From contig NZ_CP010407.1 of NCBI RefSeq assembly GCF_000830005.1, positions 2,833,001 to 2,897,000 on the forward strand: a stretch of 64,000 bases of DNA, in the 5' to 3' direction. This document shows positions 44,351 to 52,376 of this stretch, in pieces. The notes under the pieces were generated by a model. It worked only from the letters and a program-made list of their open reading frames with translations. It made no database searches and was not told the DNA's origin. Each line of letters starts with the position of its first letter. The first letter of the stretch is position 1. The DNA comes from Streptomyces vietnamensis. Its GTDB lineage: Bacteria; Actinomycetota; Actinomycetes; Streptomycetales; Streptomycetaceae. Position numbers and translations under genes: made by a program.

Positions 44351-47300
44351 TCAGTCCTGGGCCGGAGCCGCGGTCTTCTCCGCCGCCTTCTTGGCCGTGG
44401 CCTTCTTGGCGGTGGTCTTCTTCGCCGCGGTCTTCTTGGTCGCCGCCGTCTTCTTGGTGGCGGCCTTCTTGGCCGTGGCCTTCTTCGCGGTCTTGCGCGC
44501 GGCCGTCTTCTTGGCCGGCGCGGCCTCCGCCTCGGTCTCGGTCTCGGCCGGAACCTCGGCCGGGGCCGTGGTCACCACGACGACGGCCGCCTCCTCGGCG
44601 CCCGCGGGCGAACCGGCGGGAGCGGTGGCCTTGCGGACCACCCGGCGACGGGCGCGCGGCGCGGCGGCCGCGGGGGCCTCCTCGACGACGGGCTCGGCCA
44701 CCGGCGCCACGACGGGCTCCGGCTCCGGGGCGGTCTCGGCGACCGGCTCGGCGACGACGACCGGCTCGGCGACGACCTCGGCGGCCACGTCCGTGGTCGA
44801 GACGACCGGGGACGTCACGCGACGGGTGGCACGGCGACGGCCGCGCGGGGCCGGGGCGGGGGTCTCCTCGACCACCGGCTCGGCGGCCTGCTCGACGACG
44901 GGCTCCACGACCGGCTCGGCGACCGGCGCCGCGACGGGCTCGGGCTCGGGCTCGGCGGCGGGCGTCGGCTCGAAGTCGACGGCCTCGGTCTCCACGACCG
45001 GCGCCGGGGCGACCGGCGTCGAGACGACCGGCGCGGACACCCGGCGGGTGGCGCGACGGCGGCCACGACCGCGCGTGGCGGCGGCCTCGGCCTCGGCGGC
45101 GGAGCCGTACAGCTCCTCGTCCGGGGCGATCGGCACCGGCACGGCCACCGGGGCGGCCAGCTCGGCGGCGACCTCGGCCTCGGTCTCGACCTCGGCCTCC
45201 GGCTCCACGGCCTCGGCGTGCTCGTGCTCGTGGACGTGCTCGGCGCCGCCGCGGCCGCGCTTCTTCGAGCGCTTGCCGCCGCCACCGCCACCGGCGGTGG
45301 CCGGCTGCTCCATGTGCACGATGACACCGCGGCCGTTGCAGTGGACGCAGGTCTCGGAGAAGGACTCCAGGAGGCCCTGGCCGACCCGCTTGCGGGTCAT
45401 CTGGACCAGGCCGAGCGAGGTGACCTCGGCCACCTGGTGCTTGGTCCGGTCCCGGCCCAGGCACTCCAGGAGGCGGCGCAGCACCAGGTCGCGGTTGGAC
45501 TCCAGGACCATGTCGATGAAGTCGATGACGACGATGCCGCCGAGGTCGCGCAGCCGCAGCTGGCGCACGATCTCCTCGGCCGCCTCCAGGTTGTTCCTGG
45601 TGACGGTCTCCTCCAGGTTGCCGCCCTGGCCGGTGAACTTGCCGGTGTTGACGTCGACGACGACCATCGCCTCGGTCTTGTCGATCACCAGCGAGCCGCC
45701 GGAGGGCAGCCAGACCTTGCGGTCGAGCGCCTTCATGAGCTGCTCGTCGATCCGGTACGTCGCGAAGACGTCGACCTCGCTCGTCCACTTGGACAGGCGG
45801 TCGGTCAGGTCCGGGGCGACGTGGTTCACGTAGCCGTGGATGGTCTCCCACGCGTCGTCGCCGCTGACGATGACCTTGGAGAAGTCCTCGTTGAAGATGT
45901 CGCGGACGACCCGGACGGTCATGTCCGGCTCGCCGTACAGCAGGCTCGGCGCGGACGTCGAGATCTGGGCGGCCTTCTTCTGGATGTCGGCCCACTGCGC
46001 CTGCAGGCGCTCGACGTCGCGGCGCAGCTCGTCCTCGCTCGCGCCCTCGGCGGCGGTGCGCACGATGACGCCCGCGTCCTCGGGGACGATCTTCTTGAGG
46101 ATGGTCTTCAGGCGGGCGCGCTCGGTGTCCGGGAGCTTGCGGCTGATGCCGGTCATCGAGCCCTCGGGGACGTACACGAGGTAGCGGCCCGGGAGGGAGA
46201 CCTGGCTGGTCAGACGGGCGCCCTTGTGGCCGATCGGGTCCTTCGTGACCTGCACGAGGACCGACTGGCCGGACTTGAGGGCGGACTCGATGCGGCGCGG
46301 CCCGTTGGCCATGCCGAGCGCCTCGAAGTTGACCTCGCCGGCGTACAGGACGGCGTTGCGGCCCTTGCCGATGTCGACGAAGGCGGCCTCCATGGACGGC
46401 AGCACGTTCTGGACCTTGCCCAGGTAGACGTTGCCGACGTACGAGGTGGCCTGCTCCTTGTTGACGTAGTGCTCGACGAGCACGTTGTCTTCCAGGACGC
46501 CGATCTGGGTGCGCTCGCCGTTCTGGCGGACGACCATGACGCGCTCGACGGCCTCGCGGCGGGCGAGGAACTCGGCCTCGGTGATGATCGGGACGCGGCG
46601 GCGGCCCTGCTCGCGGCCTTCGCGGCGGCGCTGCTTCTTGGCCTCCAGGCGGGTCGAGCCCTTGATGGACTGGACCTCGTCGGACGGCTCGGCCTTCTCG
46701 CGGGCCGGGCGGGGCTCGCGGACCTTGACGACCGTACGGACGCCGTCCTCGTCGGCCGTCTCGACCTCGGCGGCGGCGTCCCCGCTGCGACGGCGGCGAC
46801 GGCGACGGCGACGGGAGCTGCTGGAGCCGCCGGCGTAGGCCTCGGCCTCCTCCGGCTCCTCCTCGCCCTCCTCGGGCTCCTCGGTCTCCTCGGCGTGCGG
46901 CTCCTCGCCCTCCTCGGTCTCCTCGACCTCGGCGAGCTCGCCGCGACGGCGACGACGGCCGCCACGGCGGCGACGGCGGGACGGACGGTCCTCGTACTCG
47001 TCCGCCTCCTCGGCCTCCTCGATCTCGTCGGCGACGGCGACCTCGTCGGCGACGGCCTCGACCTCGGGCTCGTCGGCGACGGTGGCCGGGACGGGCTCGA
47101 CGGCGACGGGCTCGCCGCGGCGACGGCGGCGACGGCGGGAGCCGGACTCGGCGCGCTCGGTCTCCTCCACGGCCTCGACCGTCTCGACGGCCTCGACCGT
47201 CTCTTCCTCCTCCGGCTCCTCGACCACGGCGGCGGCGGCCATGGCGGCGGTCTCCGGGGTCTGGAACATCGGCTCGGCGAAGACCGGGGCCTGGAAGACG

Positions 47301-48160
47301 GCGACGGCGGGGCGCGCGGCGCGGCGCGGCTCGCGGGCCGGGGCCGGCTCGGAGGTGAACTGCGGCGAGGTGACGCGGCGACGGCCGCGGCCACGGGTGG
47401 CGGCGGTCTCGGCGGCGGCGACCTCGGCCTCGTCGGCGGCGATCTGCTCGACGGTGGACGTCGGCAGCGACTCACCGGCGGGGGCGGCCTCGGTGGTCAC
47501 CTCGGGCGCGGTGGCCTTGCGGGTGACGCGGCGGCGGGTACGGGGCGCGGGGGCGGCCTCGGCCTCGACCGGGGCGGCCTCGGCGGCCGGCTCGGCGGCG
47601 ACCACGGGCTCCGCGGCCTCCTCGGCGACGGCCGGGGAGGTCACCGGCGAGGTGGCCTTGCGCGTGGCACGGCGGCGGGTACGGGCCGGCGGCGCGGCCT
47701 CCTCGACGGCCTCGACGACCGGCGCCTCGGCGACCGGCTCGGCGGCGGCCACGGGCTCCGCGGCCTCCTCGGCGACGGCCGGGGAGGTCACCGGCGAGGT
47801 GGCCTTACGGGTGGCACGGCGGCGCGGGCGGGCGGGGGCGGCCTCGGGGGCCTCCTCGACGGCCTCGGGCGCGGCGGTCTCCGCGACCGGCTCCGCGACC
47901 GGCTCGGCCACGGTCTCCACGGCGGCAGCGGCGGGCGCGGTGGCCTTGCGGGTGGCGCGGCGGCGGGTGCGCGGCGCGGGAGCGGCCTCGGCCTCGACCG
48001 GGGCGGCCTCCACGGCGGGGGCCTCCACGGCCTCCGCGGTGGGGGTCTCGGCGGTCGCGCCCGTCACCGGCGGACCGGCGGGGCGGGAAGCGGCGCGGCG
48101 CCTGCGGCGCGGCGGCAGCTTGTCACCGGGGGCGTTGGTGTCTTCGTTGGACTCGAGCAT
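44351..48160 (-). CDS. rne: Ribonuclease E/G
   Basis: The main mRNA- and rRNA-processing endoribonuclease; 1269 residues. The catalytic core (about 560-960) has the S1-type region TQIGVLEDNVLVEHYVNKEQ, the 5'-sensor/RNase H part, VVDVNTGKFTGQG and GGIVVIDFIDM, and the zinc-link CVHCNGRG. Long disordered arms flank it: an N-terminal arm with repeated RTRRRATRKAT-type basic clusters between acidic Ala/Val/Glu stretches, and a C-terminal arm ending in a histone H1-like run of AKKTA units. Arms on both sides are typical of Streptomyces RNase ES. The ATG at 48160 has GGGAG upstream; a GTG at 48178 is possible. Confidence 0.95.
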   Translation of the reverse strand: MLESNEDTNAPGDKLPPRRRRRAASRPAGPPVTGATAETPTAEAVEAPAVEAAPVEAEAAPAPRTRRRATRKATAPAAAAVETVAEPVAEPVAETAAPEAVEEAPEAAPARPRRRATRKATSPVTSPAVAEEAAEPVAAAEPVAEAPVVEAVEEAAPPARTRRRATRKATSPVTSPAVAEEAAEPVVAAEPAAEAAPVEAEAAPAPRTRRRVTRKATAPEVTTEAAPAGESLPTSTVEQIAADEAEVAAAETAATRGRGRRRVTSPQFTSEPAPAREPRRAARPAVAVFQAPVFAEPMFQTPETAAMAAAAVVEEPEEEETVEAVETVEAVEETERAESGSRRRRRRRGEPVAVEPVPATVADEPEVEAVADEVAVADEIEEAEEADEYEDRPSRRRRRGGRRRRRGELAEVEETEEGEEPHAEETEEPEEGEEEPEEAEAYAGGSSSSRRRRRRRRRSGDAAAEVETADEDGVRTVVKVREPRPAREKAEPSDEVQSIKGSTRLEAKKQRRREGREQGRRRVPIITEAEFLARREAVERVMVVRQNGERTQIGVLEDNVLVEHYVNKEQATSYVGNVYLGKVQNVLPSMEAAFVDIGKGRNAVLYAGEVNFEALGMANGPRRIESALKSGQSVLVQVTKDPIGHKGARLTSQVSLPGRYLVYVPEGSMTGISRKLPDTERARLKTILKKIVPEDAGVIVRTAAEGASEDELRRDVERLQAQWADIQKKAAQISTSAPSLLYGEPDMTVRVVRDIFNEDFSKVIVSGDDAWETIHGYVNHVAPDLTDRLSKWTSEVDVFATYRIDEQLMKALDRKVWLPSGGSLVIDKTEAMVVVDVNTGKFTGQGGNLEETVTRNNLEAAEEIVRQLRLRDLGGIVVIDFIDMVLESNRDLVLRRLLECLGRDRTKHQVAEVTSLGLVQMTRKRVGQGLLESFSETCVHCNGRGVIVHMEQPATAGGGGGGKRSKKRGRGGAEHVHEHEHAEAVEPEAEVETEAEVAAELAAPVAVPVPIAPDEELYGSAAEAEAAATRGRGRRRATRRVSAPVVSTPVAPAPVVETEAVDFEPTPAAEPEPEPVAAPVAEPVVEPVVEQAAEPVVEETPAPAPRGRRRATRRVTSPVVSTTDVAAEVVAEPVVVAEPVAETAPEPEPVVAPVAEPVVEEAPAAAAPRARRRVVRKATAPAGSPAGAEEAAVVVVTTAPAEVPAETETEAEAAPAKKTAARKTAKKATAKKAATKKTAATKKTAAKKTTAKKATAKKAAEKTAAPAQD
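47602..47806. repeat. 58-bp perfect direct repeat inside rne
   Basis: 47602-47659 and 47749-47806 are identical over 58 bp, 147 bp (49 codons) apart, in the arm-coding part of rne. They encode duplicated EEAAEPV...SPVTSPAVA segments. Confidence 0.9.
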
Positions 48161-48208
48161 GCGGGGTTCTCCCGTCACGCTCCCGGGCGCCGCGCCTGGT
48201 TCCGGTCC

Positions 48209-48242
48209 GGCGGCACGGTCGCGCCTGTGGCGCGGTGCCGCC
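48209..48242 (-). promoter_or_regulatory. Strong hairpin in the rne 5' leader
   Basis: GGCGGCAC (48209-48216) pairs with GTGCCGCC (48235-48242), and CGCGCC/GGCGCG pairs inside with a 3-nt bulge and a 3-nt loop. It lies about 50 nt before the rne start in the 233-bp gap. RNase E leaders in other bacteria are self-cleavage sites for autoregulation; here this is inference. Confidence 0.5.
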
Positions 48243-48393
48243 GTCCGGGGCGCGGGCGCCGCACGGGAGCTCTATGTCTGGCTCGCCGGTTCCGTACGCC
48301 CTGTGCGGACGGCCTGGCGAAAGTCTCCTGGTCAGTGCGCTGCCCGACCCAGGTGGCTCCCGAGTACCAGGGCGGCGCTACGACGACCGCTCC

Positions 48394-49185
48394 CTACGCG
48401 GTACCGGCACCCGGCGCCGTCGCTGAGGCGGTCCCGGCGGCCGTGGGTGATGCGGCCGTGACTGCCTCGCGGTCGGGCGCGAGCGGGTCGGTCACCGTGC
48501 CGGACTCCTCGTCGAAGAGCCCCTGCGCCAGCCTGGTCACCGCTGCGGGGACCGGCGGCGCCAGGTCGGCCACAGCTCGGAGACCGGACAGGACGTCGTC
48601 GGGTCGCACGGCAGGTGTCACGTGCCGAACAACCAGGCGCAGTATCGCACAGGCGCTGTCCAGCGGCCTATCACCCTGGGGATCGCCCTGGGGACGGGCG
48701 GCCGTCAGCTCGGTGACCGCGGAACGGGCGTCGAAGGTGCGGACTCCGTTCTTGGTCTTGCGCTGTACTTCCACCGTCTCGGCGGCGAGAAACGCCTCGA
48801 CGGCCTTCTCGGCCTCCTCGACGGCGACGCCCTCGAGGCGCAGCTCCCACACGGAGGCGGTGAGCCGGTCGGCGAGACCCGAGGTCCGGGCCTCGACGGC
48901 GTCGGTGATGTCGAGGCCGGCGGGGAGGGACTCGTCGAGCAGGACCCGGAGGGTCTCCGGGTCGCGGGCCTCGGTGAGCGCGATCTCCAGGTACTCGGCC
49001 TCGGAGCCCGTGCCCGTCGGGGCGGCGTTGGCGTACGACACCTTGGGGTGCGGGGTGAAGCCCGCCGAGTACGCCATGGGCACCTCGGCACGGCGCAGCG
49101 CACGCTCGAAGGCGCGCTGGAAGTCACGGTGGCTGGTGAACCGGAGGCGGCCGCGCTTGGTGTAGCGCAGTCGGATGCGCTGCAC
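48394..49185 (-). CDS. TIGR03936-family (DUF2344) protein
   Basis: A 263-residue protein, MQRIRLRYTKRGRLRFTSHRDFQRAFERALRRAEVPMAYSAGFTPHPKVSYANA..., clearly the radical-SAM-associated DUF2344 family. The SAGFTPHPK motif is diagnostic. In many bacteria it is fused to, or directly next to, a TIGR03960-type B12-binding radical SAM protein. Here that partner lies at 58700-60628, about 9.5 kb upstream on the same strand. The Ala/Thr/Pro-rich tail (~225-263) is disordered. The biochemical role of the pair is unknown. Confidence 0.92.
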   Translation of the reverse strand: MQRIRLRYTKRGRLRFTSHRDFQRAFERALRRAEVPMAYSAGFTPHPKVSYANAAPTGTGSEAEYLEIALTEARDPETLRVLLDESLPAGLDITDAVEARTSGLADRLTASVWELRLEGVAVEEAEKAVEAFLAAETVEVQRKTKNGVRTFDARSAVTELTAARPQGDPQGDRPLDSACAILRLVVRHVTPAVRPDDVLSGLRAVADLAPPVPAAVTRLAQGLFDEESGTVTDPLAPDREAVTAASPTAAGTASATAPGAGTA

Positions 49186-49439
49186 CGCCGGTGCGGGCGG
49201 CGGGCCTTCGGGCTGTCGCTTGCCCAGTGGTTCTTCTCCTCGGTGCGGGGCGGGCGCGGGTGGCGCTCCGCCCGGAAGCTCTTGGGTGTCCCGTGGGCTC
49301 CCGCCCGGATCACCCCCGCCCGTGGCGTGGAGATCTCGGGGGCGGGCGCCGCGCCGAGGACGTTCCTTGTACTACCCAGAGTACGCGCCCGGGCCACCTC
49401 GGGTTCCCCGGCGGGGCGCCGTGGAGGCGGGCGGGCGGA

Positions 49440-50075
49440 TCAGCGGGGGCCGCCGAAGAGGGCGGTCCACACCTCCCGGGCGGCGGTGCGGACGGCACGG
49501 CCGACGGCGGCGGCGGGCTCCCACACCCAGGTGCGCAGCCAGTGGCCGACGGGGGTGAGGATCGCCTGGTACACCCAGGCGAGGGGACGGCCGACCGCGT
49601 TCCACAGGACCCAGCCGATCGCCCGGCCGATCGCCCGCGAGACCTGTCCGGCGATCCGCCAGGCCCAGGCGAGGGCCGCGCCGACGAAGCGGCAGACGGG
49701 GCCGAGCACGTACCGCCAGAGCCAGGTGAGCGGGGTGACGAGGAGGAGGTCGACGACCCACCGGAGGGCCTTGCCGACGGGGACGAGCACCCACTTCCAC
49801 AGCCAGCGGAGGGGGATGACGACGAGCAGGTCGATCAGCCACCACAGGGCCCGGCCGACCGGGGCGAGGACCCACTTCCACAGCCACTGCAGGGGGATGA
49901 CGACGAGGTGGTGGAGCAGCCATCCCAGGGCGTGGCCGAGCGGGGCGAGGAGCCGGCGCCAGAGCTGCCGGAAGCACCAGGCGAGAGCGTCCCAGACCAG
50001 CCGGACGGGCAGGACGACGACGAGGGCGATGGCGCGCGCCACTCCGGTGAGACAGCCCGGGTTTTCCGTGTTCAT
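49440..50075 (-). CDS. Tryptophan-rich membrane protein with 27-residue tandem repeats
   Basis: A 211-residue, very hydrophobic protein with about 25 tryptophans. Residues 42-68, 69-95 and 96-122 are three tandem 27-residue repeats of the form VLAPVGRALWWLIDLLVVIP + RWLWKW, with a partial fourth copy following. Each repeat contains a membrane-length hydrophobic stretch ending in an aromatic-basic WLWKW girdle. ATG start at 50075. No cysteine pairs or catalytic motifs. I do not recognise the family; it could be a membrane-shaping or interfacial protein. Upstream lies the divergent GT4 gene. Confidence 0.75.
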   Translation of the reverse strand: MNTENPGCLTGVARAIALVVVLPVRLVWDALAWCFRQLWRRLLAPLGHALGWLLHHLVVIPLQWLWKWVLAPVGRALWWLIDLLVVIPLRWLWKWVLVPVGKALRWVVDLLLVTPLTWLWRYVLGPVCRFVGAALAWAWRIAGQVSRAIGRAIGWVLWNAVGRPLAWVYQAILTPVGHWLRTWVWEPAAAVGRAVRTAAREVWTALFGGPR

Positions 50076-50277
50076 GCCCAGAACGACGTATCGGGGTACC
50101 CGGCGGTTTTCCGCCGCGGCCGAAAGAGACCAAGGCGTTACGCGCCGGCTCCGCCCCGGGGGCCGTACGGTACGGACGGAGCGCCCCCGCTTCCGGGACC
50201 CGGCCCCGTAACCTAAGGTGCGTCACCTCCCCGGCCGTCGGGGGTTCCTTCCCAATCCGCAGACATCGAGGCTCGGC

Positions 50278-52302
50278 GTGAAAATATCCTTCCTCCTGGT
50301 AGACCGCTGTCACATCGGCGGCGTGGTCAGCGCGATCCACAACCTGGCCAAGGCGCTCGCGGACCACCACGAGGTCGAGCTGGTCTCCCTCCGCCGCAAC
50401 CGCGACCAGGCGTTCTTCCCGCTCGACCCCCGGGTGAAGACCATCGCCCTCTCGGACTACCGGAAGCACTCCCACACCTACGACGGCGACGACCCGCAGC
50501 TCGAGCAGTTCCCGCACATCTACCCGAACGAGCCCACGGACAAGAAGCCGTGGATCGGCCGTCTGGCGGAGAAGCGGCTGATGGAGTACCTGGCCACGAC
50601 CGACGCCGACGTCGTGGTCAGCAACAACCCCAAGATCACCATCATGCTGGCCTACGCGGAGGGCGACTTCCTGAAGGTCGCCATGGAGCACTCGCGGCCC
50701 GCGCAGTACGGCCCGCACATCCGGGACGCCCTCTTCCGGGACGCGTACCCGAAGATGGACGCGATCACCGCGCCCACGCCGGACGAGTGCCGGACCATCG
50801 CCGGGGTCGTCCCCGCCGTGAGCCACCTGCTCTCCCCGATGCCCAACTGCATCCCGGCCCACGAGGGCCAGATGTCCACCGGCGACAACAAGATCGTCGT
50901 CACCGCCGGCCTGCTCAAGCCGCACAAGGGCTTCGCCGACCTCATCGAGGCCTTCTCCACCGTGGCGCCGCGCCACCCGGACTGGAGCCTGCGGATCTAC
51001 GGCTCCGGTCCCGAGCGCGCCAACCTGCGCAAGAAGATCAACGAGACGGACAGCAACAACCAGGTCTTCCTGATGGGCCCGGCCACCCCGGTCACCCCGG
51101 AGTTCGCCAAGGCGTCGATCTTCGTCCTGCCCTCCCGCCTGGAGGCCTTCGGCAACGTCACCGTCGAGGCGATGGCGGCCGGCCTGCCGGCGGTCGCCTA
51201 CGACGCGCCGCACGGCCCGCGCAACATCATCACGCAGGGCGAGGACGGCTACGTCGTGCCGCTCGGCGACAAGAAGGCCCTCGCCGAGCACATCGAGAAG
51301 CTCATGGCCGACGAGGACCTGCGCCGGAAGATGGCGGCCGCCGCGGTGGCCAACGTGGTCCGCTTCCAGGAGGCCGAGACCGCCGCCCGCTTCGAGCAGC
51401 TCGTGGAGACCATGCGGGCCCGCCGGGCCACCCCCCGCACGGCCGCCGCCGTGGTCACCCCGCAGGGCGACGTCCGGGTGAAGGTCGAGGGGCTGCCCGC
51501 CGGCAGCGACGCCGAGCTGGTCTGCAAGGACGTCCGCAAGAAGGCCGACGAGGTCGTCCTCCCCTTCGTCGGCGGCGAGGCGCTGGTCCCCACGCTCGGC
51601 ACGCTCGTCGAGGGCGACTGGGAGCTGCAGATCCGCGCCGCCGGCTTCGACCTGCCGCTGCGGTCGACCGGCTGCGACACCCTCCAGATTCTGTCCCTCG
51701 AACTGCCCCGCGCCGAGGGCCCCGCCCTCTCGCTGCTGCTGCCGCACGCCCACACGGACGGCACGCTGCGGGTGCAGAGCCGGGTGCGCGCCCAGCACGT
51801 GGAGGTCGCGGGCCTGAAGGCCGGCGCCACCTCGATCGACATCGACGCCGCGGCCTGGGGCGTGGAGCCCGGCACCGGCAGCGTGATCGAGGCCGTCCAC
51901 CGCAAGGAGGCCGACAAGAACTTCAGCTTCCCGGTGAAGGCCGGCGCCGACGGACGCTTCACGGCCTCCCTGGACAACGCCGCCGCGGCCCGCCTCCACC
52001 AGCCCGGCACCGAGGACGTCTGGGACCTCTGGCTGCTGCCGGACCAGACCTCCGCCCGGATCCGCGTCTGCAAGCTGGCCACCGACGTGCTCGTCCCGAT
52101 GGACGTCTTCACCTACCCGTACCCGGTGGTGAAGCAGTCCGGCGCCCCGGTCCAGGCCGCCGAGGCGAAGCCGAGGGCCAAGGGCGGCTGGCGGGGCCGG
52201 CTGTCCGCCGTGCCCGCCGCCGTCGCCCCGGCCAAGCACGAGCTGCGCCCGTACTTCTCCAGCAACGGCCAGCTGTCGCTGAAGATCATCGACAAGAAGT
52301 AA
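50278..52302 (+). CDS. GT4 glycosyltransferase with C-terminal beta-rich extension
   Basis: A 674-residue protein. Residues 1-385 are a GT-B/GT4 enzyme (ISFLLVDRCHIGGVVSAIHN; VTAGLLKPHKGFADLIEAF; PSRLEAFGNVTVEAMAAGLP, the donor-sugar motif). Similar to TarM/TagE-type polymer glycosyltransferases in order of motifs. Residues ~400-674 are beta-rich repeats ending YFSSNGQLSLKI, resembling the end of the GT2 protein at 40193. The GTG at 50278 has GAGG 7 nt upstream. TAACCT just before a small dyad AGGTG-CGT-CACCT (50216-50228) may be its promoter region. It converges on a TagF-like gene through a perfect palindrome. Confidence 0.88.
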   Translation: MKISFLLVDRCHIGGVVSAIHNLAKALADHHEVELVSLRRNRDQAFFPLDPRVKTIALSDYRKHSHTYDGDDPQLEQFPHIYPNEPTDKKPWIGRLAEKRLMEYLATTDADVVVSNNPKITIMLAYAEGDFLKVAMEHSRPAQYGPHIRDALFRDAYPKMDAITAPTPDECRTIAGVVPAVSHLLSPMPNCIPAHEGQMSTGDNKIVVTAGLLKPHKGFADLIEAFSTVAPRHPDWSLRIYGSGPERANLRKKINETDSNNQVFLMGPATPVTPEFAKASIFVLPSRLEAFGNVTVEAMAAGLPAVAYDAPHGPRNIITQGEDGYVVPLGDKKALAEHIEKLMADEDLRRKMAAAAVANVVRFQEAETAARFEQLVETMRARRATPRTAAAVVTPQGDVRVKVEGLPAGSDAELVCKDVRKKADEVVLPFVGGEALVPTLGTLVEGDWELQIRAAGFDLPLRSTGCDTLQILSLELPRAEGPALSLLLPHAHTDGTLRVQSRVRAQHVEVAGLKAGATSIDIDAAAWGVEPGTGSVIEAVHRKEADKNFSFPVKAGADGRFTASLDNAAAARLHQPGTEDVWDLWLLPDQTSARIRVCKLATDVLVPMDVFTYPYPVVKQSGAPVQAAEAKPRAKGGWRGRLSAVPAAVAPAKHELRPYFSSNGQLSLKIIDKK

Positions 52303-52313
52303 CCGGTACACCG

Positions 52314-52363
52314 CACACGAAGGAGCCCCGGTCCGCAGCTGCGGACCGGGGCTCCTTCGTGTG
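52314..52363. terminator. 50-bp perfect palindrome, bidirectional terminator
   Basis: Two 25-bp arms (CACACGAAGGAGCCCCGGTC + CGCAG) are exact reverse complements with no intervening base. The centre is CAGCTG. It lies 12 bp past one stop codon and 14 bp before the next, exactly between convergent genes. Confidence 0.9.
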
Positions 52364-52376
52364 TCGCGGGCGCCCG

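Noticed and set aside
43724..49165. 1813-codon plus-strand frame opposite rne and rplU
   Set aside because: Shadow of the repetitive rne arms; the real minus-strand frame has clear RNase E motifs.
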